From Cristatella mucedo (lineage: Eukaryota > Bryozoa > Phylactolaemata > Cristatellidae), in the NCBI GenBank assembly GCA_009760855.2, contig WPIO01000020.1, positions 1,830,001 through 1,894,000 on the forward strand: a stretch of DNA of 64,000 nt, given 5' to 3'. The notes beneath the pieces are model-generated. The model had not been told where the DNA came from and ran no database searches. It saw nothing but the letters and a program-made list of their open reading frames with translations. Below, piece after piece: positions 10,170-21,584 of the stretch. A program made the position numbers and the translations under genes. Numbering within the stretch: the stretch's first letter is position 1; each line of letters starts with the position of its first letter.

Positions 10170-12292
10170 TTACGATGCGCCGGGTTAAGCGCAGGCTAGA
10201 ACGTCGTTTCAAGAAATCGAGGTCTGAGGCAGATCTAGTCAATTTTAAAGACTTCCTTCGAGTTTACACCCGAAAGCTTAAACAATCCAAGGCTTTTTTT
10301 ATTAGAAAGCTGAACTCCTGCCAGTCGGACACTAAACAGATTTACAAGACAGTAAACCATTTACTGGCCAATGCTGTGAGGTCTGACCCCCAGATATTAA
10401 GGGCTCAGCCGAAAAGTTTTCAGCCTTCTTTACTGAAAAAATTGTGCACATTCGTGCCTCCATTAAGCCCCCTCCGACCAAAGCAATCGTCGTTCCTCAA
10501 CCTGTGACCTTCCTTAAAAAGGTTCTACGATGTTTCTGCATGTGCTGTGGCTGCCCTAATAAGGTCTAGCAAAAAGAGCTCGTCTCCTGAAGACCTTGTA
10601 CCTTCATCTCTGTGGTCTTCACTTGCAGACCAACTTAGCCCTGCCATAACCAACATTTTTCACGTTTCTTTTGGAAGAGGGGTCGTTCCCAAGTCCTTCA
10701 AATCGGCAATCGTTATAACTATTCCTAAAAAGCCTGGACTAGACACATTAGAGGTCCTAGCAAACTATCGTGCAGTTTCCCTTCTTCCATTCTTATCAAA
10801 GATTCTTGAAAAAATTGTTGCTAAGCAGCTAGTTAAACATATTGAAAATAATGGAATGTCAGAAACATTTCAATCAGGTTTCAAGAGGCAGCACTCTACC
10901 GAAACTGCTCTCCTCCGTGTTAACAATGACATTCTACGTGGCAACGACGACGGGAATGTCACTGCCCTAGCTCTGCTAGATCTGTCTGCTGCCTTCGACA
11001 TCATTGATCACGAAATTCTGCTTGAACGATTGAGAACAACGATCGGTCTGGCAGACGCAGCACTGGCGTGGTTTAAATCATACTTGTCTGATCATGTTCA
11101 ATCCGTGTCGTGTGGGGGGTCAGGTCTCACACACGAGAAGGGTCACCTGTGGAGTCCCTCAAGGGTCTGTACTCGGTCCCTTACCGTTCTCCATTTATAA
11201 ACACCCTCTGGGTAAAGTGATTAAGGCACATGGAATAGGATATCACTTCTATGCTGACGATACTCAGTTGTATTTGTCATTTAAACCGTCGGAATCTGCC
11301 GCAGCAACTGAGGAACTGAATGCTTGCCTTGCCGATATTCGATCCTGGATGTCGGAAAACTTCCTGAAATTAAATGATGATAAACCGAACTGCTGCTCAT
11401 AGGCTATCCTAAGCGTGTGGCTGGATTAAAAGGCTTTGCTGTTCTAAAAGGTGATGCTATTGTGCGACCTTCACCACGTGCTCGAAATTTAGGTGTCGTG
11501 TTCGACAGCTGCCTCAAATTCAAAAGCTTCATTCAGAAGACTGCCTCTAGAGCTAGCCATCACATCCGATCCCTATCCAAGATTAGGAGCTGTCTCCCAC
11601 AGTTGCTTGCAGAAAATCTAACTAGCTCTTTAGTTCGGTTTCGGCTTGATTATTGTAATTCCCTTTTGGCTGGGCTGCCAAAGAAAGCTATTATGCCACT
11701 ACAGCGGACTACGAATATGGCTGCAAGGCTAGTCTTCAAATCCCAGCGGTTTGAGCACGTGTCTCCTTTGCTAAAAGAGGATGGATGCCGGTTGAGCAAC
11801 GGATGCAGAGCAAAGTTCTTACGCTGACCCACAAGACCCGCCACGGCTTGGCTCCTTCGTACCTTGCTGAACTGCTGCATCAGTTTCAGCCTGTTTGCGC
11901 CCTCAGGTCCTGTGTGGACAATAAATTAGTTGTTCCATTCCTCCGCTTAAAGACCGTTGGCGGCAGAAGGTATAGCTCTGTAGGTCCTAAACTGTGGAAT
12001 TCGCTTCCACAATTCTTACGCAACGACAACTACTCTCCTACTGCCGACTATGGCACATCATTTTCAGCAGTCCTGAACTGCTACTTCTATGCTACTCACT
12101 ACCTCAACTGCTCTCCTGACTCTGCTACGCTTCCCACTTTCTCTTTGTTGCGTGAGACGAAATCTGTTGGCTACCGAATGCGTACCAAAAGCCGCTTAGG
12201 CTGTGAGTTCGCTATACAAAACTCTCCTGCGTAACACCCACATGGTCTTTATGAATTTGTGGAGTTACAGACGGAGATACATTACATTACCG
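10170..12292 (+). mobile_element. L2-B LINE, 5'-truncated, with broken reverse transcriptase
   Basis: Carries the pre-RT region (RRLERRFKKSRSEADLVNFK) and RT motifs in order: PVSLLPFLSK-type block (AVSLLPFLSKILEKIVAKQL), FQSGF, DLSAAFD, GVPQGSVLGP and YADD at 11250-11261. The C-terminal L2 segment with LWNSLPQFL and the TAA at 12232-12234 follow. The frame breaks near 10505, 11150, 11400 and 11790, so no intact protein is made. The 3' end is GGAGTTACAGACGGAG followed by ATACATTACATTAC. The apurinic endonuclease domain is absent. This is the longest L2-B copy here. Confidence 0.9.
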
Positions 12293-14082
12293 GACGCGCA
12301 GTATCCGCTGCTCCGCTTAGGCAGCAGACAAGTGGGGGGGGGGGTACTACTCGTCCGAACTGTCGGATGAAACGATAGTCGACGCGCTGGAATTGTTTAA
12401 TACGGTGGTATTTTTTGCAACAGCTGCAAAAGACGCTGCAGTTTGAAAATGCAGAATGACCTAAGACTTTCTGCTAAGGGCGGTGGCGGAGTCAGGGGGT
12501 GAGAAGGGGGCAATAAATCCCCCCTCCTCTAGAGGGAGGCGAGAGCGACCTGGGGCCATCCCCTACCCTACGTCTGGCCAAGGCAGGAGCTGGCACGGCG
12601 GCGGTCCGGTAGTGACGTGGACGCGGATTTTGTCTAGGTTCACATAGTGCACAAGAGTTCTTATTTTAGATCATTGGGCGCTATCATTAATGTCATGCAC
12701 TTTGGCAGGCCAAGCATATACCCTTAGCGGGCGGGCACAGTGCCTTATTTACGGCCTTGCCGCCTACATTAAAATCCTGGCTCCGCGCCTGGCTGTGCCT
12801 GGACTCAGCGCCCAAGTGCAATGTTGGCCCGTTTTGGTTACGGCGTCAAGGGTCAAGGGTTAAGGGTGCGAAATCAAAACGCGAAGAGTCTCGCTGAGTT
12901 TTATAGTAGACTTTCATCACCGGAAGTTTATGTCGTTCAATAAATTATTTTCCAAAATTCTGTTTGAGCGCGGATTCTTGTATTGCATTTATTTAGCGTC
13001 TGAGCTCGCTGTCGTCCTATCGGGGTACACCGCTCTGACCGAAGGCCATGGAAGACGATATTGTATTGATTCGTGTTCAACCCGTGGGCTGCACGGCTGT
13101 AAAGGCCAGAGGTCAACGCACATGGATTCGTTCGGTACCTCGTAGTGCACTACGCGCGTGCTCAGCGTCGAGCACACTCCGTCGGTCGATATGTCAGCCA
13201 ATGGTCGGCAAGAGACCGCTCCACCTTTCGCGCCCTACACCTTGGACGCCCTTCACCTTGGACGCCCTTTACCTTGCGCTCACTTTACCTTGCGAACTCT
13301 TAGCCGGTAAAGCCTCAATCATTTGTTCTTCATTCGCTAGCACAGCACTTCACGACTCCGCCGATAGGAATACGTTTCAATGCACCGTTGCCGCTGCCAA
13401 ATCGTCTTGTGTTCAGCGCCGCATAGCTTTGCATAGAATTATGCTGATAGGACTATTTCAAATACTCGCGTGCATCACTAGCTTCAAAAGCCAGGCCTTA
13501 ACAATAGCCAACTGTTCACATATCGTAGCATTGTAGTTTCACATTAGGGATATTAAATGGAAATCGCACGAATAAAAACTTAAGACTAATGAAAAGAGTT
13601 TCAGAGAAATATCGCAAATGGCTGCGCCCCACACACTGTAATAATCAGCGTTGGTCGGGTATTGCGAGGCAAATTTTCCATGCCAAGCATTTTACACATC
13701 GCATAAGTCTTTTGAGAAAGCCAGGAGGGAGCAGGAAAAAAAAGGGTACGTCCACCAGCTTCTCGCATCAGTGTGATGAACAGATATAGGTATTCCGACT
13801 AGCGGAATATGAAAGGAAGAAAATATGATTGGTGAATAACAGCGGCTAAAATCTGAGCTCAACTGAAGACCTAAAGAAGAACTGATAGCTGATAGCTCGC
13901 TTTGCAAATGCATTAAAATCGATTCACTCGTACGCACGTACAGACTGAATAATCCTCTTTACGAGTAAGGCCTCTCGTTATCATGACCAAACCCTTGTAG
14001 ATGATAACCGATTTCGCGGCTCGCTTATACGGTGCAGCCTAAGGAAAAAAAGAGTTTACATTAAAGCTCCACCGATTCAGCA
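12293..14082. other. Unassigned intergenic DNA
   Basis: No convincing gene. A 162-residue + frame at 13048-13536 has no recognisable domain, and part of it comes from a small tandem repeat at 13228-13296. Confidence 0.3.
13228..13296. repeat. Short 16-bp tandem repeat
   Basis: About four degenerate units of the type ACCTTGGACGCCCTTC, the last two changed to ACCTTGCGCTCACTTT. Confidence 0.6.
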
Positions 14083-14195
14083 GCCTCATTTCTATAGAGG
14101 CAGAGGAGCAGCCGTCACTTCCGATTGCCGCGGGAAATACTCTCAGATAGCAGACGTGACTGCAGGATTTACCGCCGCTGCAGCACTCGTACTGC
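14083..14195 (-). repeat. Diverged SINE-B fragment
   Basis: On + it shows TTTCTATAGAGGCAGAGGAG, GCCGTCACTTCCGATTGCCG and a GACTGCAGGATTTACCGCC-like end. Order and spacing fit SINE-B, but identity is low. Confidence 0.4.
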
Positions 14196-14227
14196 GTGCG
14201 TGCTACTGCATGTATATATATGTAATG

Positions 14228-15032
14228 TATCTCATTCTGTAACTCCACAAAGCCATGAAGACTGTGTGGGTGTTACGCAGGAGAGTTTTGTATAGCGCAC
14301 TCACAGCCTAAGCGGCTTTCGGTACGCATTCGGTGGTCAACAGACTTCGTCTCAAGCGACAAAGAGAAAGTGGGAAGCATAGCAGAGTCAGGAGAGCAGT
14401 TGAGGTAGTGAGTAGCATAGAAGTAGCAGCTCAGGACCGCTGAAAAGAATGAGCCATAGTCGGCAGTAGGAGAGTAGGTGTCGTTGCGTAAGAATTGTGG
14501 AAGCGAGTTCCAAAGGTTAGGACTTACAGAGCTAAAGCTTCTGTCGCCAACGGTCTGTGAGCGGAGGAATAGAACAACTAGTTTATTGTCCACACAGGAC
14601 CTGAGGGCGCGAACAGGCTGAAACTGATGCAGCAGTTCAGCAAGGTACGAAGGAGCCAAGCCGTGGCGGGTCTTGTGGGTCAGCGTAAGAACTTTGCTCT
14701 GTATCCGTTGCTCAACCGGCATCCACCCTCTTTTAGCAAAGGAGACACGTGCTCAAACCGCTGTGATTTGGAGACTAGCCTTCCAGCCATATTCCTAGTC
14801 TCCTGCAGTGGCCTAATAGCTTTCTTTGGCAGCCCAGCCAAAAGGGAATTGCAATAATCAAGCCGAGACAGAACTAAGGAGCTAGTTAAATATTTTACAA
14901 GGAGCTGTGGGAAACAGCTCCTAATCTTGGATTGGGATCAGACGTGATGGCTAGCTGTAGAAGCAGTCTGCTGAATGAAGCTTTTAAAATTGAGGCAGCT
15001 GTCGAAAACGACACCTAAATTTCGAGGACTGC
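14228..15032 (-). mobile_element. L2-B 3' half, 5'-truncated
   Basis: Antisense L2-B. The 149-residue C-terminal frame (14722 down to 14273) is nearly the same as 11785-12234. It continues into the thumb/connection segment up to the ARNLGVVFDS-like block, where it is truncated. Both flanks carry GCGTGCTACTG-type motifs, so the target duplication may be a longer imperfect one. Confidence 0.88.
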
Positions 15033-15647
15033 GTGCTACTGTGTGCTACTGCGTGCTACTCCGCTGCTTGCTGCTTCTTCACAGCCGCCGCCTCTGGCTA
15101 GTGAGGACCTCTGCGAAACAAGCAAGCGGGCGAAGGCGGACAGGCTGGCTGCCATTGTCCGGATCTTGTTTTTTTGACTGCCCGGATCGGTGGTTCGGCT
15201 GAATCGTGACGATTCCGAATGGCGAACGTCACCACCGAATGGAATAGCTCAAGCCGAGCTGCCATTTACTGATGCTGGGATACGTCGCTTCGAATAGCTA
15301 GTTGGCCAATCACCGATCAGCAAGCGTTCCACCTTCGAAGGATCCGGCGCCCCTTTGCCGAAAAATGTGGAGCCAAACGTCGAGCGAGCGAGCGAGCGGA
15401 CCTATGACTGAAGCAGGCGCCGCCGTCGGCGCACGTACGCGCGCATTCGCGGAGTTGGGTCCCACAACTAGCTCGCTCGTGCTAGCGTTGCATCGAGGAG
15501 CTCGTTTCACCACTCGGTCGCTACTCGGTCTCGCGAGCGGTCGGCTGAGAGCTCAGGCCGTGGCAGGAAGAATGGGTTCAAGCGCTAGACGTCCGAGGCT
15601 GGAATCCATGAAGCCAGCGCTTCATCCGACGACTTTGCAGGTCTGAT

Positions 15648-15806
15648 GGTGGTGGATGGCTGGCCGAGTGTCGAAATAGCAGGCTGTTGCTTGAACCCGA
15701 GACCTCGGTCCCGAGGTCGCAGGTTCGAATCATTCGGTGGGCGATCCTTTATAATCGCTACTGCACGCGGTGGCGAGAGCCTTCAAGGCTCTTCTACAGC
15801 TAAGAA
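15648..15806 (+). repeat. SINE-B copy joined to L2-A
   Basis: Head with GGTTCGAATCATTCGGTGGG, then GATCCTTTATAATCGCTACT, GCGGTGGCGAGAGCC and AAGGCTCTTCTACAGCTAA. It directly abuts the truncated start of the L2-A copy at about 15807. Confidence 0.75.
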
Positions 15807-17885
15807 AAAAAGAGACCTAGCAAAGGCTAAGTCTAGTTTTTATAAAAACATTGTTGAATCACAGATGCACAACCCAAAAATGCTGATGTCGACAATAAAC
15901 CATCTCCTCAACCGTTCCCAGATTAGCTCATTACCTGATGATCCTAATGATGATCTAGCCGATCGCTTCTCTCGATTCTTTGTGCAGAAGATAGACAAGA
16001 TCATGGAATCCATCCCTGCGATGACAACCTCCCCACTAGAATGATGTTCCTCGATTCCTGGCAGCACCTCAATGTCTGCATTTAAGCAGGTCACTAGTGA
16101 TCTAGTTCTAAAGTTCGTATCTCAATCAAAGAAGACAACAAGTCCTCTGGACCCTATTCCCACTGTCCTGCTGCTACGTTGCATTGATCTGCTGCTGCCA
16201 TGCATAACTAACATAATTAATATGTCATTAGCCTCAGGTCATGTCCCAGCACCTTTCAAAAAAGCTGTAGTCAGGCCACTTCTCAAGAAAGCTACACTTG
16301 ACCAAGAGAACTTGAGCAACTACCGCCCAGTTTCCCTTCTACCGTTCCTATCAAAGACACTCGAACGGGTCGTGGCGGACCAGCTGAACTCGTATATCGA
16401 AACCTCACACCTTGCTAGTAAGTTCCAGTCTGGCTTTAGAGCTAATCACTCCACAGAGTCAGCATTGCTTCGGGTATACAATGACCTACTTAGGAATGCA
16501 GACATGGTAGAGTGTCTCTGCTTGTTTTGCTTGATCTTTCGGCAGCTTTTGATACCTTCGATCACAAAGTTCTTCTAGAGCCCCTCTCATCTCGCCTGGG
16601 CATCACTGGCACTGCTCTGCAGTGCTTCAGGTCCTATCTCAGTGGGAGACTCCAGAGTATTGACGTGAATGGACAAAGATCATCTGAAGTACCTCTGAAA
16701 TATGGAGTACCTCAGGGCTCAGTGCTAAGTCCGGTTCTTTTCACGGTTTATACTCTCCCTCTTGCTGATGTGATTGCCAAGCACAATCTAGGCTTTCACT
16801 TCTATGCAGATGACACTCAGTTGTACCTTTGCTTTGATCCCTCACAGCCTTCGAGCACCTCAAATTCTCTAAACTCACTTGCTGCATGCATTGATGACAT
16901 CCGCACATGGATGGCAGCAAATTTTCTAAAACTAAACGATGATAAAACTAACTTACTAGTTATGGGCAAACCCAGTGTGATCCAGAGATTGGAAAGGCTG
17001 ACTCTCAAAATTGGCTCTGCCAGCATATCTCCAGTTGAATCAGCTCAAAATCTAGGTGTCATATTCCAAAGCGACCTCTCGTTAGACGACCACATCAGCT
17101 CCACAGTCAAATCTGCCTATTTTCAGCTTCATAACATTGCTAAAATTCGGGCCTGTTTAGATAAAAATACCACGTCCAAGTTGGTCCATGCATTCGTGAC
17201 ATCTCGTCTCGACTTCTGCAACTCACTGCTTACTAGCCTACCAGCATGTGCGATCAGGCGATTGCAGCTGGTGCAAAACTCTGCAGCTAGGCTTGTCTGT
17301 CGTGAGCGTCGCAGTTGCCACATTACTCCACTTCTCGCCGACCTGCACTGGCTACCAGTCAAGCAACGGATTGACTTCAAGGTTTTGTCACTCACTTTTA
17401 GGTCCCTTCATTATATGGCTCCAGCCTATCTCTCAGATATACTATCCCCATCAGGCCAAGCATCGTACCACCCGCTTCTCGGCATCCAACAGTCTAGAAA
17501 TACCTCGTACAAACCTTAAATCCTTTGGAGACCGTGCATTAGCCTGGAACTCTCTCCCGACCTGCGTCAGAACATCCCCTGACCTGACCACATTTAAAAG
17601 GAACCTAAAAACACACCTATTTAGGACAGCATTCAGTGGGTCCCTGTGATTCGTCTTTGATGTGCTTATGCGTACTGACACTGTGCATGCTGCCACTAAC
17701 CACATTTGCATGCTGACCCTGTGCATGTCACCCCTAACCATATTATTCATTTCGTTTGTTTTTTCAAGCATGATTTTACCTACCTTTCAATTGCATTTCA
17801 CTTTACAGCAAATGTAAAGCGCCTAGAGAGAGATTAAGTTCTCTGAGGGCGCTTTATCAAGTGAATTATTATTATTATTATTACC
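15807..17885 (+). mobile_element. L2-A LINE, 5'-truncated, near-intact reverse transcriptase
   Basis: Best L2-A copy. It starts just before the RT (AKAKSSFYKNIVESQ), continues through RPVSLLPFLSKTLERVVADQ and FQSGFRANHSTE, and shifts frame around 16510-16570. It then runs open for 335 residues to 17519 with DLSAAFDTFDH, GVPQGSVLSP, YADD (16803-16814), NFLKLNDDKTN and the C-terminal region. A second break near 17450-17540 splits off the SLPTCVRTSPDL end. The 3' UTR ends in the hairpin at 17815-17857, then (ATT)n. No endonuclease is present. Confidence 0.92.
17815..17857 (+). promoter_or_regulatory. L2-A 3'-terminal hairpin (likely reverse-transcriptase recognition site)
   Basis: Outer stem AAAGCGCC with GGCGCTTT, inner stem AGAG with CTCT, followed by AAGTGAATTATTATT. 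The same structure closes every L2-A 3' end here and, in changed form, the SINE-A tails. In the L2 clade such 3' hairpins are thought to be read by the element's own RT. Confidence 0.6.
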
Positions 17886-18006
17886 GTGAAATCAGCTAGT
17901 ATTTTTATTAGCAGGAAACGATGGTGATGATTGATACTGGACCACCCGCGCCGAAATTGTGCGAATCGGAAGCGATCTTCATCTGCTGCCGCGGGCTTAA
18001 TTAGTT

Positions 18007-18047
18007 CGCTCCAATGCCGGAAGCTCGCCAGCACCGGCATTGGAGCG
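18007..18047. repeat. 14-bp inverted repeat
   Basis: CGCTCCAATGCCGG (18007-18020) and its reverse complement at 18034-18047, separated by 13 nt. It lies between two L2-A copies. Confidence 0.8.
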
Positions 18048-18212
18048 CATACGCGTACTCTGGGAAAGGCTGGCGACGATTGGCTAAACTCGCTTTCTGT
18101 ACTCCGTCAAAAGTTTCAAATACGAAGGTCCAAGATAAGGGATAGAGTAATTAGTGCAACCCGCAACTTCGCTATGCTCGTCCGGACCGCCTGTCTCCGC
18201 CCTGTCTGTAAT

Positions 18213-18955
18213 AATAATGATAATAATAGTAATGCACTTGATAAAACGCCGCCCTCAGAGAACTGAATTTCTTTCTAGGCACTTTATATTTGCTGCAGAG
18301 GAAACGCGATCAAATGGTGAGTGACATCGTGCTAGATAAAAAGCATGCATGAGATGGTTAGGGGTGACATGCGCAGGGTCAGCGTGCAAGTGTGGTTAGT
18401 GGCAGCATGCAACAGTGTCAGCACACATACGCACATAAAGGAAGAATCGCGGGGACTCACTATAGGCTGTCTCAAAAAGGTGCGTTAATTTCTTTTTAAA
18501 TGCGGTCAAGTCAGGGGATGTCGTGACGCATGTCAGGAGTGAGTTCCAGGCTTTGGGAACATACGAACTAAATGCACGGTCCCTAAAGGATTTGAGGTTA
18601 GAACGAGGTATAAGTAAACAGCTTCCGAAAAGCGAGTCGTATGGAACTTGGCCTGGTGGGGCAGTAGATCTGATAAGTAGGCTGGAGCCAAAAATTGAAG
18701 GGACCTACAAGTGAGCGAAAAAATCCTGAAGTCGATCCGTTGCTTGAGTGGTAGCCAGTGTAGGTCGGCGAGAAGTGGTGTGATGTGGCAACTGCGACAC
18801 TCACGACAGACAAGTCTAGCTGCACAGCTTTGCACCAGCTGTAAGCGCCTGATTGCACAGGCCGGTAAGTCGGCAAGCAGAGAATTACAGAAGTCAAGAC
18901 GGAATGTCACAAAAAGCATGGACCTACTTGAATGTGTTAGTCACCCTTCCTAGGC
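18213..18955 (-). mobile_element. L2-A 3' fragment
   Basis: Antisense: (ATT)n tail and hairpin at 18213-18290, then the 3' UTR and C-terminal coding (LLADLHWLPLKQRIDF) in the frame 18919 down to 18533, with breaks. Confidence 0.85.
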
Positions 18956-18959
18956 GGAG

Positions 18960-20280
18960 CATATTTTCTGACTCAATCAGCGATTAATTGAACTTAAAAA
19001 GAAATTCGTACTTGAAAGTTTCACCTGTATATTCAGAAAGCGCGGTGTAGTGTATGACTAGGACGCTCTCTGATCCAGGCGTCGCTGACGTGCAACTACA
19101 GATAACCTTCGAGGAGTCACCCATCGGTGAGGCTCCGAGAACAGCAGGCTCAGTTCGACGGAAGCCACTAGTGCCTAACGCGAAACGCCAGCGTAGAAGA
19201 GCTAAAAATCGAACTCGCACGGCTCCGTATTAATTTGTAATTATTAATATGTTTACTGACTTAAGTTGCTCTGAGAATCCCAGTCTCACGGCGAAAACTT
19301 ATCTTTCCGCAAGTGAAAATAAACAGTAAGATGTCATTAGATTTGTCCTTGATTTACGAGGAAAGATGCTTACTGTCGGCCGTTGTGTCAAATAGTGCCT
19401 CTCAGAGTCAGTGCATTGTCAGCAGTGTGCTCTGATGCTGCTGACTGCCTGTTTTTGCCACAGCACCCTCAGTTCCACTGTACGCACTAATGGGACATAC
19501 TTGGCCTGTCAAAGCGCATTGCGACGTTGCGCCTCAGTGAAAAAGCGTTTCTCGGAGGGGAATTTTTATTATCACCAATCGGAGGAAATCGCGCTCAGCT
19601 GGATTGCAATTGGAAAACTGCCGAAGCTTAACTTTTACTGCCCGCTACCTATGGCTATCTTTGGATACTCCACCAATCGCAAAGGACAGCGTGCCATTAG
19701 TGACCCCGCCCCGAAGGGAAGGAGATGTCTACAGTTTCAGTGCATCTCTTTCTTTTTTATTAAAGCTTAAGCTTACATGCGTTTTGGCCGAGCATTGCGG
19801 GACTCCCATGAAAACTGTAACGGCTTGATCGAATAATGGCCTAGGGGCATACACAACTTTTTCGAAACAGCGAAACTCTCCTGACAGCGGTTAAGAATGT
19901 AAAGGCGAACCGCCACTGTTGTGGCTTGGACATCAGAGGAAACGTTAAGTGTGCACGAAGTAACTTTTAACGAAGTCGGCTCGCGTTAGTAGCAATGGGA
20001 AAGACCAGTTTGCTTTTTCGCACGGTACGCTTAACTTGAAGCACGGCCACTGCTAATCGATTATGATTTGGACACTCGCTCCAGTTTATTATTGGTTTCT
20101 GGATTGCAATCGTTAGGAGCTGAATGCATCGCGATCTATCTGGCGTAGGTTTCATACACAGATTTCGAATGCGACCATTATTCACTCCCTTGCAAAGCCT
20201 AGCTCTGCCGAGCTCTCGTGGAATATAGTGAAAAATAGAGTCAGGTGGTATATAGTATATGGTATAAATATATATCGAGT
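18960..20280. other. Unassigned intergenic DNA
   Basis: Mixed-composition DNA without L2 or SINE identity. It holds a 59-residue ORF at 19054-19233, listed separately. I see nothing else I can support. Confidence 0.3.
19054..19233 (+). CDS. Small ORF with basic C-terminus, function unknown
   Basis: A 59-codon ATG frame with an in-frame TAG just upstream. The product is acidic/neutral at first (VQLQITFEESPIGEAP) and ends in a strongly basic, nuclear-signal-like stretch (NAKRQRRRAKNRTRTAP). No family is recognised. It could be a chance ORF, a transposon ORF1 remnant or an exon. Confidence 0.15.
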   Translation: MTRTLSDPGVADVQLQITFEESPIGEAPRTAGSVRRKPLVPNAKRQRRRAKNRTRTAPY

Positions 20281-21584
20281 GGTATAGGTGGAATGTGGAG
20301 CCACGTGGAATTGGGAAGAGCACGCTGCTGCCCGGTTTCTGGGGTCCGGCCGACGTTTTTGCTACGGTGCTCTGCCGTCGTCGACGTACCTGTGTGCAGT
20401 GGAACTAGACATGCTTCTACGGACCAGCTTCGCCACTACTCAAGTCAGGAGGTCGCTGAGAGAACAGCTTTCGACCGTCGCGTGGCGCACCAGTCGCGCG
20501 GTTCGACCATCGTGTGGTGCACCCGTCACGCGGTACGACCTCTCTGGCTTTGCCGCATCTGTCCCTGCTAAAAGTTGCCCATTCGCAGCCGTAAATGTCG
20601 CGGAAGCAGGACGAGAAGGGAATCGACCGGCGCGGAAAGTGCTTCTCGCGTAAATAGGTCAGCGCTTGAGCACTGCTACTCGGGTTGCGATACCGTATCG
20701 GCGTCGCTTAGTTTGCCGCCCTTTGCACTGGCGCGATCCTCAAGCCTGAGACATGAGACGAGCGCATCCAATCGTAGTGAACCCTGTGAGACGTTGCTGC
20801 GCAACGTCATCATCCTGAGTCTGACCACTGCCCAGTCAGAGACGTCTTCCGCGTTTGCTGAATTACAATGGCTCGGAGCCGGCCATGTCGAAATCCAGGG
20901 TTAGGTGGCGTATGCGATTACGACGTTCGCTGCTCGAGCGGTTGGGCTTCCGACCTCAAGTCGGGCAGTTGGGAGTTGGGAGGAAGTTTCGCACGCGGAT
21001 ACTGCGAGCCACGCAGTTAACTTGCGCTCGGGGCCGCTCCGCTCCGGTCCGCTCCGCGCGCGCGAGAGCATCTGCTTCGCCATATGGCCGATGCTGGCTG
21101 CGCACCCGCCAAGCCCTCTGCGGCTGTCGCGAATGCACTCGCTTGACGCTGCGGATGTAAACTTGTGCAGCGTAGCTGCAGTGCTCCCCACTCGCTTCCG
21201 AGTTCCGTCTGCATGTTTGCGCTGGCGCCTTCGCGTGAGCCGTGCTCCGAGGCTCAGCAGCCCTGTCAGCACTCGTCGAACGCGTCCGTCGGGAAGAGCG
21301 AGGCTACGAGGGCGGCGCGACGCTGCAGGCGGCGCTGCAATTTTTCTCGCGAGCGCTCGCTCGAAAGATCTCGAGTTGGAGCTGCGGTCACGAAGAGTTC
21401 GTCTCGAGCGAAACCGATGTCGCGGAGCGAGAAAGAAGAAAGGAAGAAAGAAATGGGTCGGAACCGACGGCGCTCAGCAGCAGCTACCGATGGGTGGACG
21501 ATCGATGGCTGGAGGCAGGCTGAGACATTTCGACGGCATTATTGGACAGCTTGCGAGAGTTGGCGACGTGGCGACCCAGTCAGC
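20281..21584. other. GC-rich unassigned DNA
   Basis: CpG-rich DNA with overlapping open frames on both strands, all Arg/Ala/Ser-rich without domains. It resembles a CpG island or the 5' region of an unknown element. It ends where an L2-A fragment starts. Confidence 0.3.

Noticed and set aside
13048-13536. 162-residue plus-strand ORF
   Set aside because: Part of it is a short tandem repeat, the rest has no domain and the codon pattern is weak.
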